A DNA stretch of 64,000 bases from Cladorrhinum sp. PSN259. Taxonomy: Eukaryota; Ascomycota; Sordariomycetes; Sordariales; Podosporaceae. Below are positions 11,725 through 22,923 of the stretch, piece after piece. The position numbers and the translations under genes were made by a program. The stretch spans positions 248,001 through 312,000 of the forward strand of contig MU867096.1 of the NCBI GenBank assembly GCA_033725935.1. The letters run 5' to 3'. The number at the start of each line of letters is the position of its first letter. Position 1 is the first letter of the stretch. The notes beneath the pieces are model-generated. The model saw nothing but the letters and a program-made list of their open reading frames with translations. It searched no databases and was not told the origin of the DNA.

Positions 11725-14008
11725 GAAACCGAATGTGTATACACGAAGGCCGAAACAGCGTCTGAGTTTTGTAATTAATAACTAGAAAAAAAAGGTATTC
11801 ATTCAAGTTTTAGTCTGTGCTCTTGAAGTGATGTCCGAGGTCGTTGACGTTCCTGGCAGGCCCCCCACGTTTAGTTCCAAGGCTATATAGTCAGTGCGCA
11901 GCCACCTACGGAATATTCCCGAACCCCTGTCACAATGACGACGTCGAAAAGAAATCGGTTGGGAAGAACCCGTCCAATGACTGATACTGTAATACGGGTA
12001 ATTTATATTGGTGTGGTTAAAGACCGGGTTCTATCCGCAACCTCGAACCCGTCGGTCTGGGTAACTGGATGTTACTGGCCCAATCAGGTTTTCTGGAGTG
12101 GCCAATGACTTGATCAGGTACAAATTATGTGAATGCCATCGCTTGTTGTGCTTCTGGCGGCATGGTGATAAAAGGCTCATCGGGTCTACCCTCCTCACCC
12201 CCCCCGCTTCAAGTTTTACACTATATAGTCTAGACGACTCTATCTTCCCCCGCAGTAGACTGTGATCCTCCTCCCCAGCTAATCCTAGTCTGTTGCATTT
12301 GCATGCTTGGCGTTGAGGCCACAGGAAGCCAAAGCACATCTCGTTTTTCTTGACCACGAATCTGCGACCTTGACCGAGACAGTCCGTTGAAACAACAATA
12401 CCGAATCTCCACCTGCGTGCCAAAAGTTGGGTTCTCTGTCTGCCCGAATGCCCATTAATATCGTTTGACTTGCCCAACCTACCATCAGGCTCTTATCACC
12501 AGTTCCAGCCAGCTCGGTATTTTCGTGTTTCCCAGGATTATTGGAGGTAGTAGCAGCCGTCAAGAGATTTCGCCGAAAGTGCCTCCTGCCGACAAGCGAT
12601 ACCGTGACCTACTAGGAACCAGCAGACTCGGAATACGATAGGTACGGCCTGCAACTTCCCGATATCATTTGATCCTCCCGAACCAGAAACCGCGGTGTGC
12701 TCCATGTGACATGAGGTCGCAGTTTCAAGATTGTCGGCGCTCACCTGCATTTCCGAGACCAGCCACTGTCACAAAGATTACTTGGTATCTCAGATTATCA
12801 TCGTTTGCCCAGCCCCTCAAGAAAAGAACTATTGAGGCGGACACGAGACGAGACGAGACGACAAAGAGACCAGCGGCCATTGCGACCATCGGACTTTGGA
12901 GTTCCTAGCTTCAACACCACCCACCAGGGATTGCACCCGGCCCTTGGGCTCCTAGTTTCCCAGTCTCCTCATCTCGACAATTTTCGCGTTGTCACGCTGC
13001 CCTATAACACCTCATCGACGCCTCACTTCCTAGCAAATAGGTCCGCATATTTCGCCGACTCCAGAAACCCTACCGGCCCCGCGCTCCGCCTTTGCTGGAG
13101 AAAACAGCTTGCCAAAAAGTTGCGCACGTAATTTCGAACAGCAGGGCCAGCTGCAGCCCTCCGGAAGGCGCATCCCTCTTCACTCTCCAACCTTTTCGCA
13201 GGACCCGCTCATGACTTCATCTGGTGTTTCTTCTAGCCCAGATCCGGCCCGTTTCCTTAGCAGAGAAACCCCGCGGGGACCCCGCTCCCCTCCTTCGTTG
13301 ACGAATCATAACCATCTCCAATTTGAGCTTTCCACTGGACTTCCACCAGTCTTCCTTGGCAATCCCGAGGAACCGTCAAAACGTCAACCCCAACAAGGAA
13401 TCCAAGGAGAACTATCAGCGCGGCCGTCACGCGCTCGGTTCAGCCAAGTTGTCCAAGCTCTTGGAGGAAAGAAAGAAGCTTCCAAGTCGCTGCTCGGCTT
13501 CGGCTTTGTGCACATTTTCTCTGCGGCTTTTGTGGTGCTGGTCTTTGTGAGTTTGAACCTCCCGGGGGGGAACTACCATGTACATGAGTTACCACTGTGA
13601 CAGTAAAAGAGGCTTTTGTTTCCCTCGCGAAACTAGGACCCACCCCCAGTGCCCCCCAAAATGCCCCGCATCCAATTCCCTTGCTTCCACATGTGCCGCC
13701 CGCAGAGCACTCCATTGACCCCTCCGAGCCTCGCCGCCCCTCCACCATCCCACCAACAAACCAACCCCGAGCACCGTTTCCTGGTTTCTGGTATAAACTA
13801 ACACCGCGCCTTCTCGTCTCAGGTTCTCCAATTTCTACTCCGTGACACAAAACTCTACTATTCTGACATTTTGAATATCCATCCCCTCTTTCGCGCAATC
13901 CATTCTCCGTCCGCAGCGACCGAACAGCATAATACCCCTCCAATCTGCGAGAACCCTTTACCCCTTTCCTTCCCTACAGATCCACCCGTATTACCACCAG
14001 TCGCCGCC
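11725..14008. other. Interval upstream of glucokinase
   Basis: About 2.3 kb without a recognisable gene. It has a short GAGAC tandem run near 12844-12860, a CCCCGCGGGG palindrome near 13269-13278, and pyrimidine-rich sequence from about 13600 to 14000 typical of long fungal 5' leaders. ORFs of 108-163 codons at 12805-13600 look like chance: proline/serine composition and no domain. Confidence 0.45.
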
Positions 14009-15743
14009 ATGACTCTCGAGGCCGAAGCAAAGAGCATTGCAGCTCAGTTCGACTACACGGACGCCGATGTCAACAAGGCAGTGAAGGAGTTCCTTCGTCA
14101 GCTGGGTAGGTCATCCCCAGCCAGCAGTAGCTGCGCAGATGAGTTCCTTACGACTGTCAGCTAATCATTGGCGCCCCGCACAGATGAGGGTTTGCAAAAG
14201 GATGGGACCAGTATGAGCCAGATTCCCACATACGTAACAGGCGTGCCAAATGGCACTGAGAAGGTGAGGAACTGGTTGACGAGGACAGTTGCCTCTTTCC
14301 TTTATGCTGACGCCCGCATCCTAGGGCTTGTACATGGCCGTTGACCTCGGTGGCACCAACTTCCGTGTTTGCTCGATTCAACTCAATGGCGACACCACCT
14401 TTAACTTGACCTTTTCCAAGGTCGCAATCCCCAAGGAGCTCATGGTCGCGAAGACTGCAGAGCAGCTTTTCGCTTTCCTTGCCAAGCAAATCGAGCTCTT
14501 TCTGAAGGAGCATCATGAAGACCACTTTGAGCAACACGTCCGCCGGAGGATGACAGTGAGCTCCCCGGACGGCTTCAGGGATGAGAACGTCTTCAGACTT
14601 GGGTTCACCTTCAGCTTCCCAGTACAGCAGATTGGAATCAACAAGGGCACTCTCATAAGATGGACGAAGGGCTTCGATATTCCAGATGCCATTGGAAAGG
14701 ATGTTTGCGCACTCCTCCAAGTCGAGATTGACAAGCTCCACCTTCCCGTCAAGGTCGCTGCTCTTGTCAACGACACTGTCGGAACCCTCATGGCCCGCTC
14801 CTACTCATCTCCTGGCAAGACCAGCACCATCCTTGGTGCCATCTTTGGCACCGGCACCAACGGTGCCTATGTTGAGAAGCTCTCCAACCTCAAGAAGCCC
14901 TTGACTGGAGAGTATGACAACTCCACCGGTGAGATGGTCATCAACACCGAGTGGGGTTCCTTTGACAACCAGCTCCACGTTCTTCCCAACACACAGTGGG
15001 ATATCGAGCTAGACAAGGCTAGCGTAAACCCTAGTATTCAGATGTATGAGAAGCGCGTTTCGGGCATGTTCCTGGGCGAGATTCTGCGGTTGGTCATCAT
15101 TGATCTGCTCAAGAACAAGGACGTTGCTTTCTTCAAGGATGAGAACTCTAGCTCCAACGACTGGAAGTCAACAACCAACATCGTCGCTGACTCAAGTATC
15201 TACACTCAATGGGGTCTCGACACCGCGATCATGTCGGTTGCCGCAGCAGACAGCACCCCTGAACTTTCAACTCTTCGCGGCGAGCTCGAGAACCAGCTGG
15301 GCATCCACGCTGCTGGCCTTGATGACGCCCAAGCCTTCAAGGCTATCGCCTACGCTATCGGCCGCCGTGCCGCCAGACTTTCCGCCGTGGCAATCGCCGC
15401 AATTGTTTTGCAAAGTGGCAAGCTAACTGATCCTGAGATTAAGGACGAACCCATCGATATCGGCGTTGACGGCAGCTTGGTTGAGCACTACCCGTACTTC
15501 CGGGACATGATTTACGAGGCCTTGACCATCATCGATGGAATCGGACCGGAGGGCGCCAAGCGTATCCGCATCGGTATTGCCAAAGATGGCTCTGGAGTCG
15601 GCGCCGCCCTGATCGCGCTCGTCGCCGGCGGAATGGAGAAGTCCATGTCTACCCAGGATTATCTCGGTGAGCTTCGCTCCAACGTCAAAAAGAACAGCCT
15701 CACTGCAGTGCCTGAGGTTGCGGGGAACGCCGCCACTGATTAG
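14009..15743 (+). CDS. Glucokinase (hexokinase family)
   Basis: Exons 14009-14105, 14184-14263 and 14325-15743; about 531 aa. It phosphorylates glucose with ATP at the entry to glycolysis, in the cytosol. Visible motifs: the ATP phosphate loop DLGGTNFRV (about 66-74), the hexokinase signature LGFTFSFP through RWTKGFD (about 151-176), the catalytic Asp in VNDTVGTL (about 209), and GTGTNGAY in the glucose-binding region. Introns 14106-14183 and 14264-14324 carry GTAGGT/GTGAGG donors and CAG/TAG acceptors, joining RQL-DEGLQKDG and GTEK-GLYMAVD. The start has a strong context (GCCGCCATGA). It is more like the Glk1 glucokinase group than hexokinase II, judged from the exon-1 sequence and the NDT region, so the sub-family is inferred. 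Confidence 0.94.
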
Positions 15744-16646
15744 AGATCAGCCAAGCGTTCGAGCCCCAGACAGTCTCGGGGAGCCACAGGTACACCCGGA
15801 GAAAATCGACCACGGTCACGGTCGCGGTCTAGAACGATTCCCTTCAAAAAGTACGGGGAAAAGTGCTGTGTAATTATGTAAAACTGGGAACGGGGAAACA
15901 AACTAACAAGAACCGGTTCGAGATGAGCCTGATGGCTCCGGTATTGACGCCAATATATGATGACGAATGTATATGAGTTTGTTTTTCATCAGGGAAGGGA
16001 TTGTAAGCTTTTGGCAAGCAATAGCTGGGAATTGATGGTTGCCAAAAATATTTACTGCGAACATCGCTAGTTATTTACTGGTTTTGGGGGATATTTTACT
16101 CGTATTCGAGGAAGCTTTATTGTTTGGAGAAAAGTGTAGGAACGGGGGAATATTTTAGATAATTCTCCCCCCAACGGGGACACACCGGCGTACTTTAGCA
16201 CAATAATGGGATTGAGTTTATTTGTTTTCAGTTTATTTTTTTGCTTCAAATATTTTATACGGGCTACCAGCGCCACTGTTAGGAGACACTGGTGCGTATC
16301 GCAGGTCTTGAGTGCGTAGCTGGTGTTAAATGTACATTTTGTTTCTAGTGTGTATCCATATAACTTGTTTTGCCCCCAAACTACTTATTATGACAAAGTA
16401 TCACTTGTGCTAATGGAGTATCAATTAGAAAAATATGAGTTCGTACTACAGAGAGTTCATTATCTACTCCCTTTTCTCCTGCGAGTCTATTACAAGAAAT
16501 TTTCAAACTTCCAACGCTGAACCAATCTTACTCTGCTTCGGAACAGAAATAACTCACGGGATCTTTGATATTACCCAACAACATGATAAAAAAAGAGGCC
16601 TTCAAAGTAGCCAACCACATCAACCAAGCAACAGGCGCTTCTTATC
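15744..16646. other. AT-rich convergent intergenic region
   Basis: It separates the convergent glucokinase and NAA50-like genes. From about 16000 to 16580 it is clearly AT-rich with several T/A runs. No gene is visible; it probably holds both 3' UTRs and terminators. Confidence 0.5.
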
Positions 16647-17942
16647 TCAGTTTCCGAATGCAGCAGTAGGATAAGCCCTCTCCTTCTTTTTTCTCACTGT
16701 CGAACTACTCCTTGAACTTGCTCCCGAAGCTGGTCCTGAACCCGGATTTGATCCTGAAAGTGGGGGAGCAAGAGTTTGACCTCGAGACATGGACATCATT
16801 TCCGCTGGGAGGTCGTTCCATTCCGTTTCGGGCCTCGCTGTTTGGTAGGACAGGGAGGTGGTGGAGGAGGACGCTGAGGGTTGGGGTCTTCGGGGTGGAC
16901 CCGCTTCTTTAGATGCGGTGGTGGTAGACACCGAAGCACCCATCACTGGTGGTGGTGGTGGTGGGAGATTAATCGCTGCTGCTACTGTGCTTCTCGTTGG
17001 TCGCGTCCCCGAGGGTGTGACAGAGGGAGGGGAGGAGATGACTGCGGAGGGTCCGATATCGCGTTTGACTACCCAGGCGGTGTCGGGCCGCAATTTGAAG
17101 TAATATCCTTTCACCGGCACGGAACCGTGGCGAGTGAATCCTCGGGATTCGTACCACCGCAACCCCTCGTCGTTTTCGGTCCAGACGTGCGCGTAGATTG
17201 TGCGCGCGTCGATGCTGGCGCCTGCGGCTGGGAGTAAGGCCGCTGAGGCAATTATGTGGTCTAGTGCTGCTGCTGCTAAGCCTAGGGAGCGGTAAGGGGA
17301 GAGTAGGGTAAGGGACTGGATGTAGATTGACTGGTATGGGGTGTCTACAGGTGTTTGGACTGGTTGCTGTTTTGTTGATGGCGGACGGGAGAGGATGGGG
17401 TTTCCCTGGGCGTCAAAGAAGAAGTTGGGCTCGAGGCGGCAGATTAGACCACCGACTACCTTGGGCGTGTCGCTCGGTATATCTTGCCAGAGGATGGCGC
17501 GGGAGAAGAGGCCGGATACCAGTGGTTCGAGGACCTTGGCGTAGAAGGAGTCTGGGTAGGCGACTGGCAGGAGAAGGGAGTTGATTCGGCGCAGGGCGGG
17601 GATGTGGTGCTCCGCGAGGGGGACGATGGTCGCACCGGATGGGAGTGAGGGCGGAGAGGGGAGGATGGGGAGGGTCGCCGGGAGGGTTATCGGGATTGTG
17701 ATGGGTTGTTCAACGCAAGCGGGAGCAATGACCTGTTGCTGTAGCTGTTGCTTCTGAGACTCGGGTACGGGAGGTAGTGGAGGCGCCGACGGGGGCGCCG
17801 GCTGTGATATTGTTGACTTGGTCGTGTCATTCGAAGTCGGTAGCGGGGCACTTGAATCCGACGATGGATTGGCAGCGTAGGTGGGTTGTGAGCGCGGCTG
17901 AAAGAAGGACCGGATGGAAGATTGCTGTGGTGGGCGAGACAT
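16647..17942 (-). CDS. NAA50-like GNAT N-acetyltransferase with N-terminal PIP-box-like motif
   Basis: A single exon of 431 aa. The GNAT domain spans about 104-300. It has the NAA50 hallmarks NSLLLPVAYPDSFY (like the LPV-Y-FY motif of NAA50), YIQSLTLLSPYRSLGLA (acetyl-CoA loop R-x-x-G-x-A at about 218-223), IYAHVWTENDEGLRWYESRGF and KGYYFKLRPDTAWVV. NAA50 acetylates Met-starting N-termini and, in animals, is needed for sister-chromatid cohesion. Residues 180-203 form an insertion inside the fold. The first 100 residues and the C-terminal 130 are disordered, Pro/Ser-rich. Residues 7-14 are QSSIRSFF, a textbook PCNA-interacting (Q-x-x-I-x-x-F-F) motif, not usual in NAA50. The start ATG at 17942 keeps that motif. 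Confidence 0.85.
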   Translation of the reverse strand: MSRPPQQSSIRSFFQPRSQPTYAANPSSDSSAPLPTSNDTTKSTISQPAPPSAPPLPPVPESQKQQLQQQVIAPACVEQPITIPITLPATLPILPSPPSLPSGATIVPLAEHHIPALRRINSLLLPVAYPDSFYAKVLEPLVSGLFSRAILWQDIPSDTPKVVGGLICRLEPNFFFDAQGNPILSRPPSTKQQPVQTPVDTPYQSIYIQSLTLLSPYRSLGLAAAALDHIIASAALLPAAGASIDARTIYAHVWTENDEGLRWYESRGFTRHGSVPVKGYYFKLRPDTAWVVKRDIGPSAVISSPPSVTPSGTRPTRSTVAAAINLPPPPPPVMGASVSTTTASKEAGPPRRPQPSASSSTTSLSYQTARPETEWNDLPAEMMSMSRGQTLAPPLSGSNPGSGPASGASSRSSSTVRKKKERAYPTAAFGN

Positions 17943-19051
17943 TGTTCAGGCTTCTCTGTTTTTATAACGAGAGGCTATTGTCATGACATGGGCATTTTCC
18001 AGTGGTGGACGGGAACTAAATATCATCGGTATCATGAATAAAAACAACAACTTTACCCCTGGACGGACCAGACTCGGAGCTTAAAACGGACCTGGGATGT
18101 CTGGTCTTGGCCTTTTTGGTGGGCCTGGAGCCTGGCCCGAAGTTAGATGTCGACCCACAGTTGAGATGCACTCCACGAACCACGAACTGCAGGGGAATGA
18201 TGAAATATTTGCTCGAGGTTGTGCTGCAGATTCCCGTCTTCGGTGGTCATATCATGCAACTGCATGGTTGGGCAGGAAACATTGCGATGATGCATTGCGG
18301 GGTAACCGCATTGCTCTCATTTCACTCGCGGACCGAGACTTCGTTCCTGAAGTTGTCCCTGTTGATGGTTCGTCAACATCGAACAGGAATCTACAATTTT
18401 ATGAGAGTTGGAAAAGAAAAAGGTCTTTCCATCATCCTAGACCCTAACCCCGGCCTTCCGAATCTCCAGCAGTCTCCCGCCATAGCGCGTAAAATATCTA
18501 GCCACTGGCACTCTAACGGCCTAATTCAGGGCTGATCTGCACGGTGTCCTCTGCTGGCTGTCGCTAATCTAGCGGCTCAGGCCCCCAAAATCTCAAATCC
18601 CTGGCACCTCGATGAGCTGAGACAGCTTTTTTTTCCCGACTTTGCCATTTGTCCGCGGTTCACGATTTCATACGGATTACACAAAGACTTTTGCCATCTG
18701 GGTGGTCCAAATTTCATGATCAATCGGATAACTCGCGACACTTGAACAGGAATATTCCCAACTCACCCGCCATTGTCGGGCTGGGTCACTTGCAGAAGCT
18801 GCAGAGTAGCCTGGGCCATTGAAATACTGAGAGGCTGACTGACTGGCGACTTTCTGCTGTGGCCAATTCAACAAGGCAACGCCAACGCCAAAATTTTGGC
18901 TGCCGGCTTAAATTGATCCACGTCCTGGCTTGCTATTGTTGCCAAACAGCCACCATCGGCAATCTCACACGACCACGAGCATCTTGGGGTCGGCAAAAAC
19001 GTGCTGGTCCTCGTGCATCGTCTCGATCGCCATTTTTAGACATCCATCATC
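17943..19051. other. Divergent promoter region
   Basis: About 1.1 kb between the NAA50-like gene (-) and the zinc-cluster gene (+). I see no coding region beyond random ORFs and no repeats. It presumably holds both promoters. Confidence 0.45.
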
Positions 19052-20310
19052 ATGTCGGAATCAGAAACTACCGGTAAAGCCGGCATCATCGTCGCTCCTG
19101 ATGATGCTTCCGCAACCGACAAGCTTGTAAGTCGGGCGACGAACTTGGTCGCGCTATCTTTGCGCTGCACTGCTAACACGGTATTGCTTGCCCCTCGCTG
19201 CAGGCACATGCTACCCTTGATGATTTATTATATAACATCGTCCACGACATTTTAATCAAGGTACACCGAGACGAAAAAACTGCGCGCGCGAACACGGCTG
19301 CCATAAAGGTCGAGAAGCTTGCGCTAAACACAATAGACGGCTCGTCAACAGACCAGAGACCCGACGTCGAAGTTGAAACCGATGCCGCCATTTACAAAGA
19401 CGGCAAGGTCACCCTCAAGGGAAATCCGCTCAAGACAACCAAAGAGATTCTCTGTCCAAAATGCCACCTCCCGCGACTTTTGCATCCGACAGATGGAAAA
19501 GGGGGCCAGAAGCCTGACCCTAGTGTCATCTACTGCAAGAAACATCCCTACATCGAGAAGCCAGGCTACGATATTTACGGTCAGACATGGGTTGCTCCTG
19601 GGCCAGGTCGTGGCAAGAAAAAGAAAGACATGAAGGACAAGTTGGATCCCAACGATCCAAGCTCCCCGGCACCAATCATGGAAGGAAGTGCCAAGGATCG
19701 CCCACCTAATGTCCTGAGCTTTCCCAGCGCGACATGTTCAAAGTGTAAGAGGTGTATATTGGTGACGAGACTGAATAACCACATGGGCTCGTGCATTGGC
19801 AACAGCGGACGCAACGCGAGCAGGGCAGCAGCACAAAAGATCAGTAACAGTAACGGGGGCAGCCAAAATAACGACAACACCCCCCCAGGCAGTCAAAAGG
19901 GCACACCTCTCCCAACCAGTCGTGCCGCCAGCCCTCGGAAGCGGGATGGCGACGAGTTTGATGAAGATGCAGAAGAGTCCGACCCCACGAATCCCAAGAA
20001 GAAGAAGCTCAAAACAACGACCCTTAACAAGAAGGTTATCTTGAAAGCAAAGAGCCCAGCTGCCACACTAAAAAAGGATAAGTTGGCAAAGGGTGCCTCG
20101 ATGCTGAATGTGGAGCAAAAGGCAGATGATATTGACGGGAAAGACTCGGTTGCGCCAAAGAAGAACACGCCTAAGGGGCCATCGCCAGCCAAGAAGATCA
20201 AGCTCAATAATCCAGCAAAACCTCCAGTTCCCTCGCCAGGTGGGAAAAAGAAAAAAGATCGCGATATGGAAAGCGAGTCTTCAGAGACACTGTCCTCACC
20301 CCCTCATTAG
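19052..20310 (+). CDS. Conserved-looking zinc-cluster nuclear protein, function unknown
   Basis: Exons 19052-19126 and 19204-20310; about 393 aa. The intron (19127-19203, GTAAGT..CTAAC..CAG) joins ATDKL to AHATLDDLLYNIV in frame. The protein has an N-terminal helical segment (DDLLYNIVHDILIKVHRD). Next is a possible Zn site with CPKC, LLHPTDGKG, YCKKHPY and a conserved-looking PGYDIYGQTW. A second Zn site has CSKC followed by LNNHMGSC (C-x2-C, H-x3-C). The rest is a long Lys/Ser/Pro-rich tail with several NLS-like clusters (PKKKKLK, SPAKKIK). The second cluster resembles the Sgf11-type zinc finger of the SAGA deubiquitinase module in spacing only; I do not assign it. A chromatin or transcription role is inference. 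Confidence 0.8.
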
Positions 20311-21063
20311 CCGATGCATATTCTCATTCGGCATCTTACGTACGCTGCTTCTACATACTGCATTGGCTAGGGGTTCTCGGGGTTTCTTCTGCATCGCTGG
20401 GAGTCTGGTGGCTCCGCGGCTCGGAGGCGTTCTTTGCATTTCATGGAGACTCGGGCTCTAGGCATCTGCCAGAGGGTTTTTATCACACTCAAAAGAGGGG
20501 AGCCTGCCATTTGGCAACTGACACCAATTAAAGAAGATAACGAACACACACGTTTGCAAGGTATAACTGTGAGTGTGTGGACAACCGTTGTATAGATGAA
20601 TAAATCATGGACCTCGCTGCGTTAGTTGGGTCTTGACACTGAAATGTCATCAGCATTGAGCAGCAGCATGTCCTTAGCATATGACTGGGGCTCTTCCAGT
20701 AGCCCAGCTGAACTGGCGATTGTATTTAAAGTAGACTTTCAAAGTCAATCAGGATAATAGAGAAAACAGAGGTCGACTCATCGTCAGGCTGTGCGTGTTG
20801 AATGCTGAAATTTGAGGCATTGAGTGTAGCATGGATGAAAATAAGTGGTAAGATACAGCGTAAATACGCGTAATCAGCATCTCTCCTGCAGTCCTCAAAC
20901 TCACACCTACTTTCCCACCCTCAACATCCAGATATTTCCATCCGAGCACATAAAACATCGCCGATACAAACTTATTGCCCCAGAATCCTTGAAATTGAAC
21001 TTGGCATTCTCGAATTGAATCCAAAACTTCTCAACCTTGCTTCATACCCGAAAACAAAACAAA
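20311..21063. other. Intergenic, tandem plus-strand genes
   Basis: About 750 bases holding the 3' UTR of the zinc-cluster gene and the promoter of the PPIL1-type cyclophilin. Nothing else is recognised. Confidence 0.5.
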
Positions 21064-21726
21064 ATGGCAACAGACGTAGCACTCGAAACCTCGATGGTAA
21101 TTTCCCATCCCCATCCAACTTTTCTGGTTCCCCTCCACAGCGACATCAGTTTTGCTGATAATTTGTTGATGTGGTGCAGGGCACAATAGTGGTAGAGCTA
21201 TACAACAATCACGCGCCCAAGACGTGCGAGAACTTTGCGGCGCTGGCTGAGAAGGGGTACTACAACGGGGTCGTATTTCATCGGATCATCAAGGATTTCA
21301 TGATCCAGGGTGGTGACCCGACGGGTACGGGACGGGGAGGAAGCAGCATTTACGGAGAGAAGTTTGAGGATGAGATTCACGCGGGGCTTAAACGTAAGTT
21401 TTTCTTTTCTTTCTTTCTTATAATTTATCAAAGTTATGTGCAACAGGACTAACGGGGGAAATACAATGTTAATGTACGTAGATACCGGTGCGGGCATCCT
21501 GAGCATGGCTAATTCGGGCCCAAACACCAATGGGAGTCAATTCTTTATTACGTTGGCTCCTACTCCCTGGTTGGACGGACTGCACACTATCTTTGGCAGG
21601 GTAAAGAAGGGGGTCAGAGTGGTGCAGAGAATGGGATTGGTTCCTACTGATCAGGATGATAGGCCTACTCAGGAGGTAAAGATCGTCAAGGCGTATGTTG
21701 TCAAGGAGGGCGAAGATGAATTCTGA
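21064..21726 (+). CDS. Peptidyl-prolyl cis-trans isomerase, PPIL1-type cyclophilin
   Basis: Exons 21064-21096, 21180-21393 and 21482-21726; about 163 aa, the normal size for PPIL1. It is a single-domain cyclophilin: FHRIIKDFMIQGGDPTGTGRGG (catalytic Arg and the FMIQGGD core), SMANSGPNTNGSQFFITLAP, and the Trp of PWLDG that contacts cyclosporin. PPIL1 proteins are spliceosomal, bound to SKIP/Prp45 in the Bact and C complexes. The short N-terminus (MATDVALETSMGTIVVELYN) and lack of extensions fit PPIL1 rather than cytosolic CypA. Introns 21097-21179 and 21394-21481 have GTAATT/GTAAGT donors and CAG/TAG acceptors; the second acceptor gives GLK-H-TGAGILSMAN. The sub-family is inferred from sequence, not from localisation. 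Confidence 0.92.
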
Positions 21727-21846
21727 ACTTGGTAGTGCGTAGCTAAGCTGAAGTAATGTAGGCTTCACTCAAGGATAAAAGGGAGTGACATATGGGTATT
21801 TGGGGTATCTTTAATTCCGATGGTTTTGTGTTTGATACGTAAGGGA

Positions 21847-22923
21847 TCACGAGGATGAGGAAGCATCTCGACGCCAGACATATTCCATCTCCCTCGTGCC
21901 CTTGGTGAAGCCTTCAGGCCAGTACTCCCTGACCAGTTGGAACCCTGCGCCTTCGTACATTTTTCTAGCTACTTGAAGTTGACGGGAAGTGTTTAGTCTG
22001 CATTCTGTGAAACCCGTGGAGCGAACAAAATCCATTGCCGCGTTGAAGAGTTTCCTGCCAGCTCCAAAACCACGGGCAGAGTCATCAACGATGAAGGCAC
22101 GCAGCTTGGCTACACTTTCAACACCACAGCACTCGCCGTCGATGAAGATGGTACCGACTATACGGTCCGGAGTCCCTGGTTTTGAGAGGACGGCGGACCA
22201 GGCTTGGTTGACTGGTTGGTCGAGGCGGGAGATGAGCTTGGTGAGACTGCCGCCCAGGCCGGCTTCGAAGGCTGCTCCCCAGCCGTAGAGGGGACCGTAG
22301 TAGTTCATGTGCATTTCGAGGGTCCGTGCTAGAATTCCGAGGCGATAGCCAGGAACAATGGCCATGGAAGGAGTTGGGGGCGAAGAGAACGGATTGGATG
22401 CTTCGAGGGGGGTAGTCGAGGGGGTGAGGGCTGGAGTTGGAACAGATCTGGAGGATGCTCGAGCCTTTTCGAGGGCCGTGGTATAGACACGAAAGGCGGA
22501 GGTGATTTCGGGACCGACTCCGGGCGGTGCTTGGGCGAGGGCGCTGAGCACTTGGCTCTGGGCGTAAGTATTGATGGCCGTGAGGGCTGCAATGCCAGAT
22601 GGGGTGAGAATGTAGCACTCTTTGTGTTCCTCAGCAGGACGAGGTGTATCGAGCTTGATGTGACCGGTGGAGAGGAGCTCTGACAGGATGGTCACCAGCT
22701 GGGCTTGAGTCACTTTGAGTTCGTTGCATAGGTCTGTAAAGTCACGACGACCGTAATCACCCATCTCGATTAGACAATGCACAGCAGCTGGTGAGAGGCC
22801 GGCGCCGGCGAGAGTGGGACGGAGGAAACCCCATTCCCTGATCAGCTTTCTAGATGCATCACGGAGGGGGTTGATGAGGTCCAAGTTGCCCTCGGATGAT
22901 GCTGTCAGTGCCTCTGTCTCCAT
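21847..22923 (-). CDS. MarR-type winged helix fused to GNAT acetyltransferase
   Basis: A single exon; about 358 aa from the ATG at 22923 (CACCATGG context). The frame is open to 23091, adding 56 residues, but that part has no domain. Residues about 15-120 look like a MarR winged helix (LSPAAVHCLIEMGDY, FTDLCNELKVTQAQLVTILSELLSTGHI, then a wing and LTPSGIAAL). Residues about 205-345 are a GNAT fold: VGTIFIDGECCGVESVAKLR, the acetyl-CoA loop RGFGAGRKLF, then RLNTSRQLQVARKMYEGAGF. Bacterial MarR-GNAT proteins have the same order. A Pro/Thr-rich linker of about 30 residues separates the halves. No intron is present although most neighbours have them. It lies tail-to-tail with the cyclophilin and divergent to the P450. 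The substrate and any DNA target are unknown. Confidence 0.82.
   Translation of the reverse strand: METEALTASSEGNLDLINPLRDASRKLIREWGFLRPTLAGAGLSPAAVHCLIEMGDYGRRDFTDLCNELKVTQAQLVTILSELLSTGHIKLDTPRPAEEHKECYILTPSGIAALTAINTYAQSQVLSALAQAPPGVGPEITSAFRVYTTALEKARASSRSVPTPALTPSTTPLEASNPFSSPPTPSMAIVPGYRLGILARTLEMHMNYYGPLYGWGAAFEAGLGGSLTKLISRLDQPVNQAWSAVLSKPGTPDRIVGTIFIDGECCGVESVAKLRAFIVDDSARGFGAGRKLFNAAMDFVRSTGFTECRLNTSRQLQVARKMYEGAGFQLVREYWPEGFTKGTREMEYVWRRDASSSS

Noticed and set aside
13109..13600. ORF of 163 codons upstream of glucokinase
   Set aside because: Ser/Pro/Arg composition, no domain, no supported splice links. It probably lies in the promoter or leader.
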